Shown here piece by piece: positions 22,445 through 35,505 of a stretch of 64,000 nt of DNA. The position numbers were made by a program, and so were the translations under genes. Position 1 is the first letter of the stretch. Each line of letters opens with the position of its first letter. Source of the stretch: Stratiolaelaps scimitus. Taxonomy: Eukaryota > Arthropoda > Arachnida > Mesostigmata > Laelapidae. A model generated the notes under the pieces. That model made no database searches. It was not told the origin of the DNA and was given only the letters and a program-made list of their open reading frames with translations. The stretch spans positions 5,208,001-5,272,000 of the forward strand of contig JABWDB010000008.1 of NCBI GenBank assembly GCA_019614645.1, given 5' to 3'.

Positions 22445-24193
22445 AATATATCTGGTGGAGTCATGATTTTTTCGTATTGCTGTCACCTTCAAAGGTCCGA
22501 ATCCGCTCGACACAATTCAGCAACGCATTGGCAGCCGAAGTTTTCGACAAGCGGCGTAACGAAAATCCTGTATGCGTCCCTGTTATACACAAGAAATAAA
22601 TAATGCGTCGATAGCTCAATCAACCTTGCAGGTGCAAAATGTGTAGAATTTATATCCCTTAAATACTGTGAGCACGTAACTGGACCATCATGTTGTAAAT
22701 TGCCAACGAAAGCCTAGGGAGAACACAACGGGACAGTGTTACTTCTGTTCATAAGGAAAAAATCAGCTAAATCGGACTCCAATCAAAAGCTGGCGAATCA
22801 GTATCGTTCATTTCGCTATCGAGACGCCGCTGCAGGCTTGTAGCTCGGATTGAAACTCAGTATACGATAGAATATGCCTCCTTGTTTCATAAACAACCAT
22901 AAAATCAAGAAAGTAATGGTGAAAAAGCATTCCCATACTAAAAAGCGTTTATCCATAGTTCGGGCTAATTTGTGCATATATATATACATGTATATATGGG
23001 CTGGGTGACATGCAAATATTCAATAGACATACATCCAGCCACAAGCCCCAGAGATGAGCCCAGATGAGACGGACGCCCGACGACATGGCAGCACAAAAGG
23101 ATCCGTATGTTAACCACGCTGACAGACGTGGGCCACCTGTCACCGACAACGATAAAATACTATATTATTCACACACGCATGAGATCCACGCAGACGAGCT
23201 GCGGATAATCATTCTACCGTTGCCTTCGTGGATGTCCAGACTTATCCTTATGTCCCGCCACTGTCATATGCAGATGTGGCCCACACGAGATATTAAATAT
23301 TTATATCTAGAAACATCACCCAGCCAGTTCCCATGGAAAATGACTAAGCTTTTTTTATTCTCTCGCCCCCACTCTCTCTCTTTCGTTCTCTCTCTACGAG
23401 CTGCGGTCGACACCGCCGAACAGAACCGTGAGGGCTCCTCGTCTGAGGATATACGCACTAAATGATTTTTGCTCTTGTCAGACTCGAATCTTAAGATGGC
23501 CCAAAACGAAAACCTAAACTAATTCATGTTTTTCGGTGGGGACGATATCGCCGATGGTATTGGAAACATACTTAGAAATAATGTCGTAATTAACTAGGAA
23601 ACGGCTGCATAATGGAATACTGATATTAGTGGCAGTGAGAAAGCGACACTGTAAATTGCTGCCGTAATGAATCCTCGGGGTATAGCGGAGGGCGTCTTCT
23701 CCGTCGACGTTGTCGTTCCGCGACCACGCGCGCCCTCACCGTGATAGATGTACAATGGTCTACATCAGAATTGTTTTTAGGGTCTTAGAAATTCGCCGGA
23801 TTTCCACGACTTTACAGAATGTTTGCACTTGAATCGTTCGGTTAGAGCAACTAGACGAAATACAATCGAATCGGCAGACAGAGAGCAAGAGATACGTGGT
23901 TAAATTAGTTTGCTTGACCTGGAGTAACGAGGGAATCTATGTAGATGCGTAGTGGAGATGTTCGCAATTCCTCGTACATAAGTGATCAGCTTTTCCACCA
24001 TACGAGAGGGGAAAAAAGCTCATTTAACACAAGCCCACGTGGCTCACCGTACATGTTAGCACACATTATTGATGGGGATTGCCTATTACGCGCCTCAACT
24101 AAGGCAGTCTTGTGGTTGGGCCTTAACGGTTGTGTCTCGCTCTTGCCTAATCATGTGCGGCGACGGTGGTGGCTTTCGCAAGACCTTATTCAG

Positions 24194-24256
24194 CGTTCAT
24201 CCCGTTGTCGCTGTACGTGCTCTGCTAGTCAAGCAGTCTCTACCCGATCTGCGCAG
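24194..24256 (+). CDS. Candidate plus-strand exon
   Basis: 63 nt end at an excellent donor (GCGCAG/GTAAGC) and begin after CTTATTCAG. The frame reads VHPVVAVRALLVKQSLPDLR, a plausible amphipathic segment. If the upstream AG is not used, the open frame extends back through FRKTLFS. No partner exon was found, and no family is recognised. Confidence 0.3.
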
Positions 24257-27200
24257 GTAAGCCTATCAGAAGCACACAGCCGCAGTGTTCGATCTCCATC
24301 GTTCAATTAATCGAGTGGTATACAGGGGCATCTCGCGGGACGGCAAAGGCTGATCCGCCAAGACTCACCACTGGTCTACCATACGCCTCGTGGTCTCGTA
24401 CCAAACACAGGGAACATATCGATGTGAAGCGGGCGAAGCAGCTTTTGTCTAAATTGATGATCGATGGCGGCTAGAAAACAGACACGCTTCGAGCCCACTC
24501 TCGACGCAACGGGACGTGGGGGAATACAGCAGACAAAAATCGAAGAACATTTCTTGTCCAAGCTATCGTCGCAGGCATTTACAGTCAGCTCGAAAACGGA
24601 CCGAATCTATATCATACGAAACGAATTGATGGAGCCAAACTGTGGCCAACTACGGCCCAAGACCTTTACTGGATGGAAGCGGTCATAGAAGGGCGTAATT
24701 CCTTGCCTGCTTGGCAGTGTACACGTATTCATATATCTGCGCATATCTGTACGTGTGTGCGTACAGCGCGTAATAGCCATCACAAACATGAAATGGTAAC
24801 ACGCCGCCGACGATCACAGGAAACTCCTGCACATTTCCTACGACCAGCAGGGCGGGCCAGAGGGATCTGGCCTATTACGAAGTAGCAGCTACCACTCGGA
24901 TTTCCCGGTCCTTACAGACCGTTGTCTCTCTCTCTTCCGGATAGGCTCATGTCCAGTTGCAGTACCAGCAGAATAGCGCTGCATGACCGCAATACGTGAG
25001 CGCCTGGCTGGGTCTGTTTATGTAGAAGAAGGAAAAGTCGCTCGACCGATTCGATCGTTGGTCGCCTACGACTGCGTACACTGCATTGGCCAACTCTGCC
25101 TCGTGTATGACGTGGTTAAGTGGTAAATCTACATTGCCAGTATACTACATGACGTTACTGTGTTATCAGGAAGGGAGGGAGAGAGAGAGGAGAGACCAGG
25201 AGAAGTAAATTGATCGCGTTGTCTATTTGAGTGGTATTAAAAAAAACACGTCCATTGGGATGCGTGCGTGCCCCATAACAGCTACGCCAGCTTTTCCGCT
25301 ATCCTGATCACCTGGTCCCTATCATTATGCTCAAGCGTGCGGCAACTGACGTGCATACCACGTGTGTATTTTCATCACGTCTCTGGCTAGAAGGCTTGCA
25401 TTTACAACTTTTTTCTTAATAAACAATAGGTATATATATATATATATATCTTTCTGCAACAAAACGTAAGCAGGTGCGCCATCTCGTTTCCGATCAACAC
25501 GTAAAAATGAAACACTTAAATCAAGTTATTGAAGGCAACATCCAGCGACATTTGGACAGTTTGAATAGCGGACACAACCGGACAGACAATCGCCGAGCCA
25601 TCAACAAGACATTATCTATTACGCCTACGTATCTCAAACATTTGACAATACATTGAGTTTTGCCCACTGGCTCTCTGTGCATGCGAACCGTATGCGCCAT
25701 GCAATCCTCAATGCTGAGCGCAGAGCTAGAGCTTGTAAGCGTTTCCGCTCATCCCTTGTCTACCGACTCCCATTGGCTCGTCAGATATTGTCCATATATT
25801 GTTCACGTATTCGACGCGTATATGCACCATATGTGGCTGAAGCGTGTTAAGCCATCTTTCATCAGGCGTTCCATCGTGGCGCCAAAGCTGTTTGCGATAG
25901 ATGCCTGCCCCGGCGCTGGCCCTGTTCTCACCTCGAGTCAAGCACGCAGTGGTCCTCGTACGCGTGAAGAACGCTCAGGACTGATTGTTCGAACTCGTCC
26001 CCTCATGCGACCGACCATGGGACAACTCGTCTCCTCCTCCTCCTCCGTAAAGGACTGGTCCACTTCGCCACTCTGTCTAACCGCTACCGCTGGGGCGACG
26101 GCTTTCTGCTCTACTCGTTCGTGTTTCGCATTCATGGCCGCATATTCGGCACCGGAAGCTGGAAACACCGGAAGAGGCAACGACCGCTCGGGGTAGCCGC
26201 TCCAGGCGAGGTTGGCTGTACAAGCTGACACGAGGCTGGCTACTTTCACAGTGGTGTGCTCATCGCCGGGAATGTAGCCATGCTAACTACTGCTATATGC
26301 TAACACTGCTAATCGAAGATAGTCGCAAGGATCGAGCACGACTGTAATCAACCACTTGAAACGTTTGCGAAGACACACACGTCTCGGGTGGCAATATGGG
26401 TAAACGTCCCTGATGTACCGTACATAAGCGTTTTTTTTTTTGGGGTGGCCTGACGTTTGACGTACGCACAGATTTTTCACTCACTTGAAGAAGGCCAGGC
26501 ACAGCAGATTAGTAGCACATATATGTACACTTCAGCGTAACGAACTCAACATGTATCGTCTCATTTGTTTACATTTACGGTCTCATTCGAGGGTGGCTCA
26601 TATTTACTTGGCAGGGCTATCGTCATCTATTCATTGAGGCTGGTGATAGGCACAACAGCCCTAGTGGGATCATATACTTACTCGACGGATTCTCCACCAA
26701 TGAACGCATGCATCTTGCCCACACATACTATACGTTACTTCGGTCATGCTCTGTCGCACCCGTCGAGCGGTTCACGGCTGTGCGGCGCAGGATTGAATTC
26801 AGATCACCCACGCCTCATTGCCTAATCATATATAATACATAGTCATGGCTGACATCAATCGCGTCCCAATAATGATAAGCAATTCAATTTGCACTTATTG
26901 CAAGTTGGTTTTTATTTGGATAGAAAAAGCTATAGCAAGCATAGCCTCTAAAGTGTGAGCCATCGTTAACGAGGCTGATCGCGTAAATTCAATTTCATGA
27001 ATCACCTAGCGAGAAGTTGTATAAGAGGACGCGTCTGGCGGTAACGGCTAAGGGTGATTCTTACATATGCCTATATTTTTCCAGGCTAGACGGGTACATA
27101 ACTCAGAGGCGTGACATAACTCAACAATATTGGGTAAAAATCGCTGTTGCGGGATGTGCTCACTGCTGCGAACCCGTACAGCGGTGTTAGTGCCAAGCGC

Positions 27201-28154
27201 GAAGGTGTATGCCTTGCTTAGTTTTTAGAAATCTCGGGTGCATATATCAATGATGTGTAACTGGCCGCCTTGGCTCCATTTAGAGATTCATACGGCATAG
27301 AATCTCAGAAGCTAAGCTCAGCGCAAATGGAGTACGACCCATTTGCACCCTCCGCTTACAGTATCCGCGGTGACTCTGACACTGTTCGGCCCACAGTGTT
27401 CGTACGTAACGCAGTTGAGCACTCTGTTAAAAAAAAACACGGAAATTTCTGCTACTTAAAACATAGCCGCTGAGTAACAAAGTGACGAAGTCTTTCTCAA
27501 CGCGCCCAAACTCGAATTACAGATTACGCAATATGCCACAACTGCTATACAAAGGTGGGAAAAAAATACTCGAGGTCTGATGTATACACGTAGCACGACT
27601 TAGAATTGTTTTTTCGAGCTGACCCTCAGCTGTTCCCCTATCTGACAGGCCTCAGCTCTTAACCCTTGGGTATTACTATGAGAATCTGTCGGGGTCGCCT
27701 TTGCTTTCTCTACGTTAATCGTACCTGGCAAGAATCTTCAGATAAACAAAGATGATAAAGATTTTCCGCGTCTGACAGGATTTGAACCCAACCTAGCAGG
27801 CGTATTTAAAACGCATTTACTTATGAAACGTGTCTTCCGTCTCAGCAACAGGAACAAAAACATCAGCAACAGTAACACGTTGTGTCAGCCCAACGTAACA
27901 CTGATGATGAGCATCGTGATGTCTGTGTACAGTGCCGTGCCTTCAGCGTCGAGCCGCCTGCAATTGTCGTGATTGTTTTTATAATTCTTGTTATTAATTT
28001 TCCTTATTGTACTTCTGCAACCAGCCGATTGATCGGGTCCACTGCCCCACACAGCCGCTACCAATCATTTTCTAATTGGAAAATACAATCGTCCTCCGGA
28101 TACGGGACAGCCGCACTTGCCCCTCACACGGCGTAAATGACAATCTGGATCCAG
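24257..28154. other. Stretch with weak coding signals and a SINE
   Basis: A (TA)n tract lies at about 25433-25450. Around 25932-26000 the minus strand ends with a strong donor (CTCGAG/GTGAGA) after DEFEQSVLSVLHAYEDHCVL, but an in-frame TGA sits just upstream and no good acceptor is visible. A SINE copy lies at 27612-27795. The rest shows nothing I can support. Confidence 0.35.
27612..27795 (-). mobile_element. SINE family A, copy 2 (head truncated)
   Basis: This segment matches the SINE at 56741-56996 over about 180 bp by eye, including CTATCTGACAGGCCTCAGCT, CAGATAA near the middle and the B box GGTTCAAATCC on the minus strand. The tRNA-like head upstream of the B box is absent or replaced after about 27795, so it probably lacks an A box. 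Confidence 0.65.
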
Positions 28155-28291
28155 TGCCCAAGCAATTCGTATCGACCATCGTCCGCGATGGCGGCACCAC
28201 CCCCGTCCCATATCTAGACGTTGTATCACCGGTCCAGGAGCAGCGGCAACGGTTTGCCCAAGTAGATCAACTGGCCAACCGTCACCGTTGA
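28155..28291 (+). CDS. Candidate terminal exon, plus strand
   Basis: After CTGGATCCAG the plus strand reads PKQFVSTIVRDGGTTPVPYL, DVVSPVQEQRQRF and AQVDQLANRHR before TGA. Codon choice looks coding (GTC, ACC, GAC, CAG rich) and the opposite strand has no comparable frame. The acceptor is moderate, and CCAA/GTAGAT inside could be a donor instead of reading to the stop. Function unknown. Confidence 0.3.
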
Positions 28292-28411
28292 GTGTCTCCG
28301 TCGATTGCCAGAGAGAAAGAGAGCGAGCGAGAATTTCGACCGACCATCAGCACCGCCATAGGAAGACGTACGTCCATAGATCTATACAGACCACATCACA
28401 CAGGCCTTACA

Positions 28412-28440
28412 CATATATATATATATATATCTATATATTT
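28412..28440. repeat. (TA)n microsatellite
   Basis: Interrupted AT tract between two candidate exons. Confidence 0.9.
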
Positions 28441-28506
28441 GTATGTGCATGCATCGTCATAGCTATTTATGCTGTACGTATCTCATTGCGTTTGTGTACG
28501 ATCCAG

Positions 28507-28615
28507 CGGCCGCCCGTTTGCATTCGGCGTCGGCGCGGCCATCGGGATGGTCTTCGTCCTCGTCCGTCGGTCCATAGATGAGATGAAGGCCGTGGCGGTC
28601 CCCGTCGATCAATAA
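28507..28615 (+). CDS. Candidate exon with a hydrophobic segment, plus strand
   Basis: After a T-rich acceptor (CATTGCGTTTGTGTACGATCCAG) the frame reads GRPFAFGVGAAIGMVFVLVR then RSIDEMKAVAVPVDQ and TAA. The first part would be a transmembrane helix followed by a short tail. The minus strand is also open (DRHGLHLIYGPTDEDEDHPD), so strand is uncertain. If real, it would be the C-terminus of a membrane protein. Confidence 0.3.
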
Positions 28616-31572
28616 TGGTGATAGGCATCTGCTTGCTTGCAGGGCGGAGCTGCCGCATGTGCGTGAGTCCATATGATGAGTCCATGATGCATGTTGGTGT
28701 TGGTATAGCTTGTATGCTATACTGCTTATGTATTGTATATTGACTGGGCCATAGATCACCAGATGTCCGTTGGATCCCTTCACTGTTACATTGGCTAAAC
28801 AAATAAACTCCTCCTCCCCATGATGTTTCAATACGATTCGGTGATGCGTAATGCAGCAAGAAAAGCTCGCTCGTCAAGGTCGATTACGAAGATAGTGGCG
28901 GAGAGCCACATAGCCTCTCAAGCGTCAAACCCAAACAAGCAGGGAGAGAGAGAGAGAGCGAGTGACGCCAAGTAGATTTGAGATGATTTTTGTTCATTGT
29001 AAGATTACAGTTACCCTGTCACACCGGAGGTTGCGGAGGACGAATGAGACATATGCTCTTACCAAAGCATCGAACCTTTTTACCTTTTTTTACCGAAAAC
29101 TTAAGCATATGTATATTGCAGTTCCGAGAATAAATATTTGATTATGATGTGATATATATAGTCCCCAACCCGGCAGAACGCCTCGCTAAAGCGTCTACAG
29201 CACATCTAGACGGCGTAAGGGATAGACTCGGAAATAGGAGCGATACAGAATCGTCCGGCAGAGGGAACTGTTTATAAACTGTGAATGGGTGACAAGTGGC
29301 TAAGCGTGGATGTTTTAATTGGCGGCAATCAGCTCATTCGTTCGTCCATTGAAATCAGTGGCTCGTAAGGCTGTGCAATCTTTTCGCAAACCTAGTTTAT
29401 ACATGTGTAATTGTATCTCGTTTTCATATCCCAACTACTAGTACTCTGATTTCTGGTGTGACTGTTGTCCCTCAAACGGCTGAGGTCGCTAGCGATATTT
29501 GGCAAAAGCACAATTGGCAACGCAGGATACCGTAAGCTCGTGATTGATAGAAGGACACCGTTTGCCCGAATTGCTGGGCCCGTGGCCGGAGATGCTTCGC
29601 ACTCACACGGCATGGATGCAGTATTTGCGAAAAATCATATTGTTGCTGCTGCTGCCCGTCTGATGCCCGCCATGGGTGCAGAGTTGCACAGTTCGTGCGG
29701 CATCTGGGTCATACACCACCGTCGTGCGTAACAATGTTGCAGTCGAACTCGTGGCGGGGCGGATGCTGTACCGTGGACTATTCAATACACTGAACGCATA
29801 TAGCAGTCGGGACTCGCACGGGGTTCGTGTCGAAGTGAAGCTCTGCTTTCGTTGAGAGCCTCAGTGGGAGCTCCTGCGTCGCAATCGTGAACGACTCTCG
29901 CGATACTTTTCCGCTTTCTATGTGATCTGTGAAGTTGGGATGAAGTTGAGAGCGAAAATCTATGTGCTCATATTCACTAATAGTTGCTCACCACCTGTGA
30001 CGTAATTATCAAATTTTGTCCCTTGCGGAGCCTTGGAAAAATGTACGAAATCAATTAGTGAATATAAAAATTGTGTTTTGGTCCATTCATAAGCTGGAAA
30101 GGGGAGATCACCTTGGTTTCACCAGGGTGACCTTTTGGCCATCACTGAGCTCCGGTCCGTACTTTCACTTGCGGTAATCGATTTAACCAGCATTTTGCTA
30201 GTTTGAGCTGTGTTGCGTTTTTTAACTTTAAACCAGCGCTTGACGCTGTGTGCGATCTGCATGATACTGCGATCTGTGGCGCAAGACGCTTGGAACTCGT
30301 TCTTTTCGAGACTGAGTAGACAAAGTGGACGCCTGCCTGTGGCGGCGTCCAGGGAAGATGAATGAAGGTGGACGACTCTTTCTCTCTCTCTCTTTTTAAT
30401 AACAGGGCATTTTTGATTTCACGAAGGAAATCTTGCCTCTACTTCTCTAGTTTGCTGCTGAATCCAAGAGAGGGACACGACTGCGAAAGACCGCGGCTGG
30501 CGCTGAACATTTCCTTGACATTACAGGGTCTTCGCCGTACGCCTAGTTAATCGTTGTCGTCGGCTTTTAGGCGAACTGGAATAATCCAAGCGAAGGCGTC
30601 GAAATGGAAGCACACTCCTCAAACCAGCTCATCTACATCAATAACTTGTACATTGAATGGCCGATTGACCGAACACAAATTCAGCATTGAAAGTCGCGGG
30701 TACAACTGATGCTCTTACGCTCATCTACATTCAAGAGAAGGTCAAGGGGTATATTGAACGAGTCACGTCACGTGAGGTGGGGCAGACAAAATAATCATCA
30801 TTTAAATGAGAGAGGGAGACGTCCGGCAGGGTAAGGCAGCTCATTGCGGTTTGGTTGATTTTTTGTAAAACGTTTTGAATTTCGTTTTTTTTTTTTGTAT
30901 TCTCTGGCTGGCGGCGCGACATTCGTTATAAATTATAATTGGGTAGGTGCGTCGATTCGACTCAAAGTGATGATAAATGATCCACAAAACGGATTCCGTG
31001 AGTCGCACTAGCTAAGTAAAAAACTATTCTATTCCAGAACCGTTTCGCTGTGCAGGCCTATCGAGCTATGGCGAAAGCTGTGGAACGCTATATTTAGAGT
31101 TCTCGGAAATAAATATGCTATGGAAAAATGAGATCATGATCATGAGTTACCGATCTACCGCAACCAGCTACCTGTCTTCCTTCGAGTGACTGTTTGCGTA
31201 AGGAAAATAGATTAGTGTAGTCGACGACCGCTAATCCGGGAGGCATATTTACAGCTGCTGGAGAAAATGGGCCATTTTCTCGTCAAATTTTGTTGCGCTA
31301 CCTCGCCGCAACTCCGCTTCAGCTACACGTTAGCTCAAGAGTTGTTATCCTCAGGCTCCAAAGTGTCTTGTAGCTTAGGATGAGGCGCCTCTCCAATTGC
31401 AGGATGAACCATAGTCGGCCCGTCTCGCACATAGAAAAGAAAACACTCCTTTTCAAGATCCTACCCTACGAACTTCTCGTCAGCGGTCCCGGATCACCGT
31501 TGACAAGTTATTTCTTCTATGCCAGTGTTTTTCAGAGTTACCCTGTGGGTGTTTTGTCCTGTGGTACGTCAC
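28616..31572. other. Stretch without supported genes
   Basis: No exon with paired splice sites was found. Open frames near 29465-29731 (plus) and 29392-29613 (minus) overlap each other and show no motif. A short GA tract lies near 28941 and a T run near 30886. Confidence 0.4.
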
Positions 31573-31850
31573 CAAGGTCGGTCGACATGGCGTTTGCAAA
31601 GTTCTTGCATACGCATAAAAGTAATAGGTCCGCTCCTCAAGGGACCCAAATTCTTTTCGCTCTGTGCTGCTATGCCGAGTTTCTTTACATAAGTGAGATA
31701 CACCAACTTCTCTAAAACGTTGAGCTCTGAACCCAAGCGATCTAGTAGCACACGGCGCTGTGTGACAGTCTCCGAATTCTCCGTTTTAGCGCGAGAGATC
31801 CCATGGGTGGCGGCCATCATCGAGCCATTCGCAGTGGATGAACTCTCACA
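31573..31850 (-). CDS. Candidate minus-strand exon
   Basis: The minus strand is open for 92 codons between GACAG (weak acceptor with an in-frame TGA just upstream) and CCTTG/GTGACG. It reads TVTQRRVLLDRLGSELNVLE and KLVYLTYVKKLGIAAQSEK among other segments, a helical composition. Its phase (0 in, 2 out) does not connect directly to the exons at 36386 or 17820. The plus strand is also open (EIPWVAAIIEPFAVDELSHC) with a GAAGAG/GTAGAT donor. Confidence 0.3.
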
Positions 31851-31910
31851 CTGTCAAATGTTTCCTGCGTCCGGCGCTATCTTCGAAGAGGTAGATTTTA
31901 CACATGTTTA

Positions 31911-33180
31911 GAGTTGATGCCCGCTTTCGCCACCAGCTGATTGTCGTACGTTCTCGCATATCAAATCAAATTTAACTAAGGATCAGTAAATTCTGATGCC
32001 AGGGAGCAATGAACTATATGCAGGGACTAATATAATGCAAGATAGAATCTACAATACCTTCGTTTTGTTCCGGTTCACTCTAGGGGGAAACTTAAATGTT
32101 ATTTGCCGCTAAATCTAAGTCCACGCGAAATAATTCACTGAGCCCACATGGGTAGAAATCTCCGATCGTCTGGACCAAATATTACGCTACGAGATGGAAT
32201 AAAAAATCAATGCAATTTGAGCTTACTCAACACGTTAGCAACCAACATAGGCAACTGTACGAGGGATATATATATATATATATATATATAATACCGCATG
32301 AACATACATTGCCGGTTGAGAAAAAGAATATATATATATATTTATTTATATATAAATATATATATGTATGAGAGGAAAGTTTATTATTTTCATATGAAAA
32401 CGCACTTCAAGCTAAGAGGGCAGTTAGCCGCAAGGACCCGCGTTAGAACCCTGAGGCAAAATGGGACAAAGAGCAGGTAGGTAGAAATTCAGACCTATAC
32501 GATTCCTGCTTCGGTTGATTTGCAGGAGCTGAGAGCCCACCTCCACACTGCACTTCGAGGTAAGGACGATGGTCCTTTTAGCAGTCCACATACGGTTTTT
32601 AAAGCAGAAAAAGAAAATCATGCGAGAGTCGTGCTAGTGTCCGGGTTCCACGTTCCATTTTTTCCAATCGAAGCCCCTCCTTGAAAACATAGACTCTATG
32701 GACTGGAAATATTTATTGCTATGAAGTGTGAAATGAAATACCACTCCAAATGTAGCCTTCGAGTCCTTGCCTTTCAGCGTTGCTGTCTCAGAAGAGTTCT
32801 CCGGTTCGACTCCAAGGTAAAAAATAACATAAGAAGGCTCTTTAAGCCAGAGGTGATAGTGAACGATTCAAGGTAATAAATATCAATGTTTATGCTTGTT
32901 ATATGATTTGTGTGTTGATGTTTATGATAAAGTAGATGACTTGCATATTCATTTGTACGTGTAGGAAGCTCTAGTTGTGCGTTGCTAAAGCTAAATTGAC
33001 CGTATCATAGATCGAGAAAAGCCTACGCAGTAATACTTTGATGTATTCCTTCGTTGATCATATGAAAAGGCTGGGCAAAGATACGGCAGGTGTTTGACAC
33101 TGGGCAGACCTACCCTATGAAGCAGTGCATGACGTACGAGCGTGTGTGTCTGTCTCAACGAAGAAGTATATTGTTAACGC
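31911..33180. other. Stretch with AT repeats, no supported gene
   Basis: (TA)n tracts at about 32265-32290 and 32327-32366. A B-box-like GGTTCGACTCC at 32803-32813 (plus) may mark a decayed SINE. Nothing else is supported. Confidence 0.5.
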
Positions 33181-33310
33181 GAGGCTGTCACGGTAACAGG
33201 ATAGGTAGACCGTCGGACACATAAGAGTTCACGAGGTCCAGGTTCAATCCACCCATCTGAGGCTCAGTGAATCAAATTGCTTTGTGTACGTGAATTGCAA
33301 ATAAATAGAG
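33181..33310 (+). mobile_element. Possible tRNA-derived SINE
   Basis: GGTTCAATCC at 33241-33250 fits the B box exactly, and CGGTAACAGG about 50 bp upstream resembles an A box (RGYNNARNGG). An A-rich tail-like sequence (GCAAATAAATAGAG) follows. It does not match SINE A or B by eye, so it could be a third family or chance. Confidence 0.35.
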
Positions 33311-33368
33311 CACGGCACGAGAGGGCCGAACCAGCGCTTGCTGATAGCTATTCAAGGAAGGATGTTGA

Positions 33369-33632
33369 ATGGATGGACTGGATGTCATGATGCAGAATGA
33401 AATAATAACCCCATGCTACACACAGGGTCAGTCGGCCTCTGAAAACTCACTAACGACAACAGATACTCCTACTACCAGTAAACGACGACGACGGCGATCA
33501 AAGTCCACACACGATATAGAGTCGTGTGCCGAGTCCATCGGAGAGCTTGACTTTGAAGAATCCCTGAGGATTCGAGATACTGGTTTCCATTGCGACGAGT
33601 GCTTGCAGATCTCGCTTCCTCATACAGAGAAG
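33369..33632 (+). CDS. Candidate exon with a basic cluster, plus strand
   Basis: From an ATG at 33369 the frame is open to a good donor (GAGAAG/GTAATA). It contains TSKRRRRRSKSTHDIESCAE and SIGELDFEESLRIRDTGFHC. The six-residue basic run resembles a nuclear localisation signal, and the acidic stretch after it looks coding. A possible internal acceptor (CACTAACGACAACAG) could start the exon later. The frame continues past the donor into hydrophobic valine-rich sequence, probably intronic. No family recognised. Confidence 0.4.
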
Positions 33633-33758
33633 GTAATATTAGTGCACCTCGAAATGCTCTTGGGGATTCGCGAGCCGCGCAGGTCGCGTTCCTTTAAGCG
33701 CCCTTCATATATTAAAGTACTAGTAGCAGTTGTGGCTGTTGTAGTTGTCGTAGCAACA

Positions 33759-33964
33759 GCAGGCGACTGGGTGACTCGAGGTGACTGGAAAGTTTCGACG
33801 CTCGCCAGAAGGTGGCCTGTGTTGGGAGCGTATGTTTCGCTATCGACGCAGGTGAGATATGTCCTCACCTCATCTGAAAAGGGCACATCGTCGTCGCTTG
33901 CCTTAGGGTAAGATATGGCCACAATATTATAGGCCTCACCCACGATATACTTACTGGCGGTCAC
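33759..33964. other. Both-strand open region with splice sites on both strands
   Basis: The plus strand reads GDWVTRGDWKVSTLARRWPV up to CGCAG/GTGAGA. The minus strand reads TCVDSETYAPNTGHLLASVE and has its own donor (GATGAG/GTGAGG). The two cannot easily both be coding. The phase of the plus segment does not fit the exon ending at 33632. I leave the strand open. Confidence 0.3.
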
Positions 33965-35320
33965 AATAGAAGGGAGCGGTGATTGGGTGAGTCGTCGAAA
34001 AGGCCGAATCCCGCTACTGTAGACCCATCACTGTGTTACTCAGATAAGAAAAGTCATTCGTCGTTGAATTGGCCGGTTGGCTGTACGATGATGGATTTGG
34101 ATGCTGGTGCAGAAATCAGTCCCTCACTGTATAATAAATGTAGCCGTCGTTTTGTAGTATGAAAAGAGTTACAATATGGAGGATGCCGGACTACCGATAT
34201 TACTATTATTATTATTATGGTTACCTACTTATTTATTTTTTATTATTTCTTGGATCGCGTTACACAATACCCTACAACAGTTGGTTAGCGTGATGACACC
34301 TAGATTTCCTTGTATGGTCAGTTCAGCGTGTGATTCCCGCATAACAATAGGACATCGTCATGTGATCCATAGATCCCGTATATCTCCCCTCTAAGAAAAA
34401 GACAAATCGCCCTTTGATCAACATTTTGCTTCTGAGTACCGCCGTATCGGTCTTAAAATCTATGCCGCAATTGCATCGGTACGCAATGCGTTGTATGTGT
34501 TACAATACTGATACAATTATATGTTCTGTAATACATTATATTATGTTGTTCGTTTACATAAAGCATAATAATTCGAGCTGTAGTATTATGTCGTATTTTA
34601 TTATAGGCACGGCCTATAATAGAATCATCGTCCTCATCTACCCAGTTCTGCTCTCAACTTCGTTCTGGCTATTGTGTCAGCCATTGCCTTCGTACGCTCA
34701 CCCAACCTTGCGGACCTACTTGCAAGCCGCTATGCTTTCCTGACGTCACCGCTGTCCGCGAGCATGTAGGTCTAGGGTAAGTCTTGGATGGCCATACGTC
34801 TTTTGCGTTCCCCCATTCCGCTCCGTGTGTGAGCCTGCCCGTTTCCTGTGTATAACCGTGGCCAGAGCCGCCGCCGTCGCCACGGGATGTGTACCAGGTA
34901 TACGATGTGTTCGAATGGCTGCTCATGTGTCCGCTCTATTGTGGCTGCTATCCGGCCGACGCACACACCATGCCACACGCTAACAGACCCATGGAGCAGC
35001 GATAGTACATTGTGAATGGCATTTCTCCGTTCTGATGTTGTTTCCTCCAAAAGCTGCCGTGTCTATGCCACTGCGATACCGCTTCTGTACCAGTCGCCAG
35101 TGCTGTGGCCGCTACTGCTGATCGCAGGAATTATTTACGAGCTCCCGTCGGCCCTCCCGCCCTCAGCCCACAGTGGAGCAGAGCGGATTGAGCGGTCAGC
35201 GGGAAAAGCAGTCTCACTCTATCTTGGTCTCTCCCTTGAGTAAGCACAGACACTTCCATTCGTGGAGAACGGTGGTAGCCTTCAACGCGACACCAGCATC
35301 AGTTGAGCTCCTGCCTACCA

Positions 35321-35460
35321 TGGCGTCAACCGAGAAGCTCACCGACGAAGAAATGAAATGGTCAGACAACATATCAGTGAAAGGTGGAGGCAACTTTCAA
35401 AATTTCCTGCCACAAGGTCAACGACCAACAGTAATTTATGGAAATGGAAAACAGATCTGA
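35321..35460 (+). CDS. Candidate small open frame, plus strand
   Basis: From ATG the frame reads MASTEKLTDEEMKWSDNISV, then KGGGNFQNFLPQGQRPTVIY and GNGKQI, then TGA. The composition is coding-like and the start context (CTACCATGGCG) is a good Kozak match. The upstream frame is also open. A GTGAAAG/GTGGAG site may be a donor. Function unknown. Confidence 0.3.
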
Positions 35461-35505
35461 TATGAGGGAGCTAAGTGAGGGATATGGGGACGCCCGAATA
35501 GGGAT

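Larger units (their letters stand above)
20201..24193. other. Intronic or intergenic stretch
   Basis: No exon is assigned. There are open frames of 97 codons (minus, 20207-20500) and 133 codons (plus, 23064-23465), but neither has convincing splice sites or recognisable motifs. The stretch includes a 47-bp (TA)n tract, an (ATT)n tract near 21858-21875 and a 25-bp inverted repeat at 22391-22444. Confidence 0.4.

Noticed and set aside
22608..22660. A-box-like TAGCTCAATCA suggesting a tRNA
   Set aside because: No matching B box or acceptor stem follows.
25932..26000. Minus-strand segment with a strong donor and coding-like peptide
   Set aside because: An in-frame TGA lies just upstream and no acceptor of reasonable quality is present, so I did not list it as an exon.
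25660..26196. 178-codon open frame on the plus strand
   Set aside because: No motif, no splice sites, and the opposite strand is equally open.
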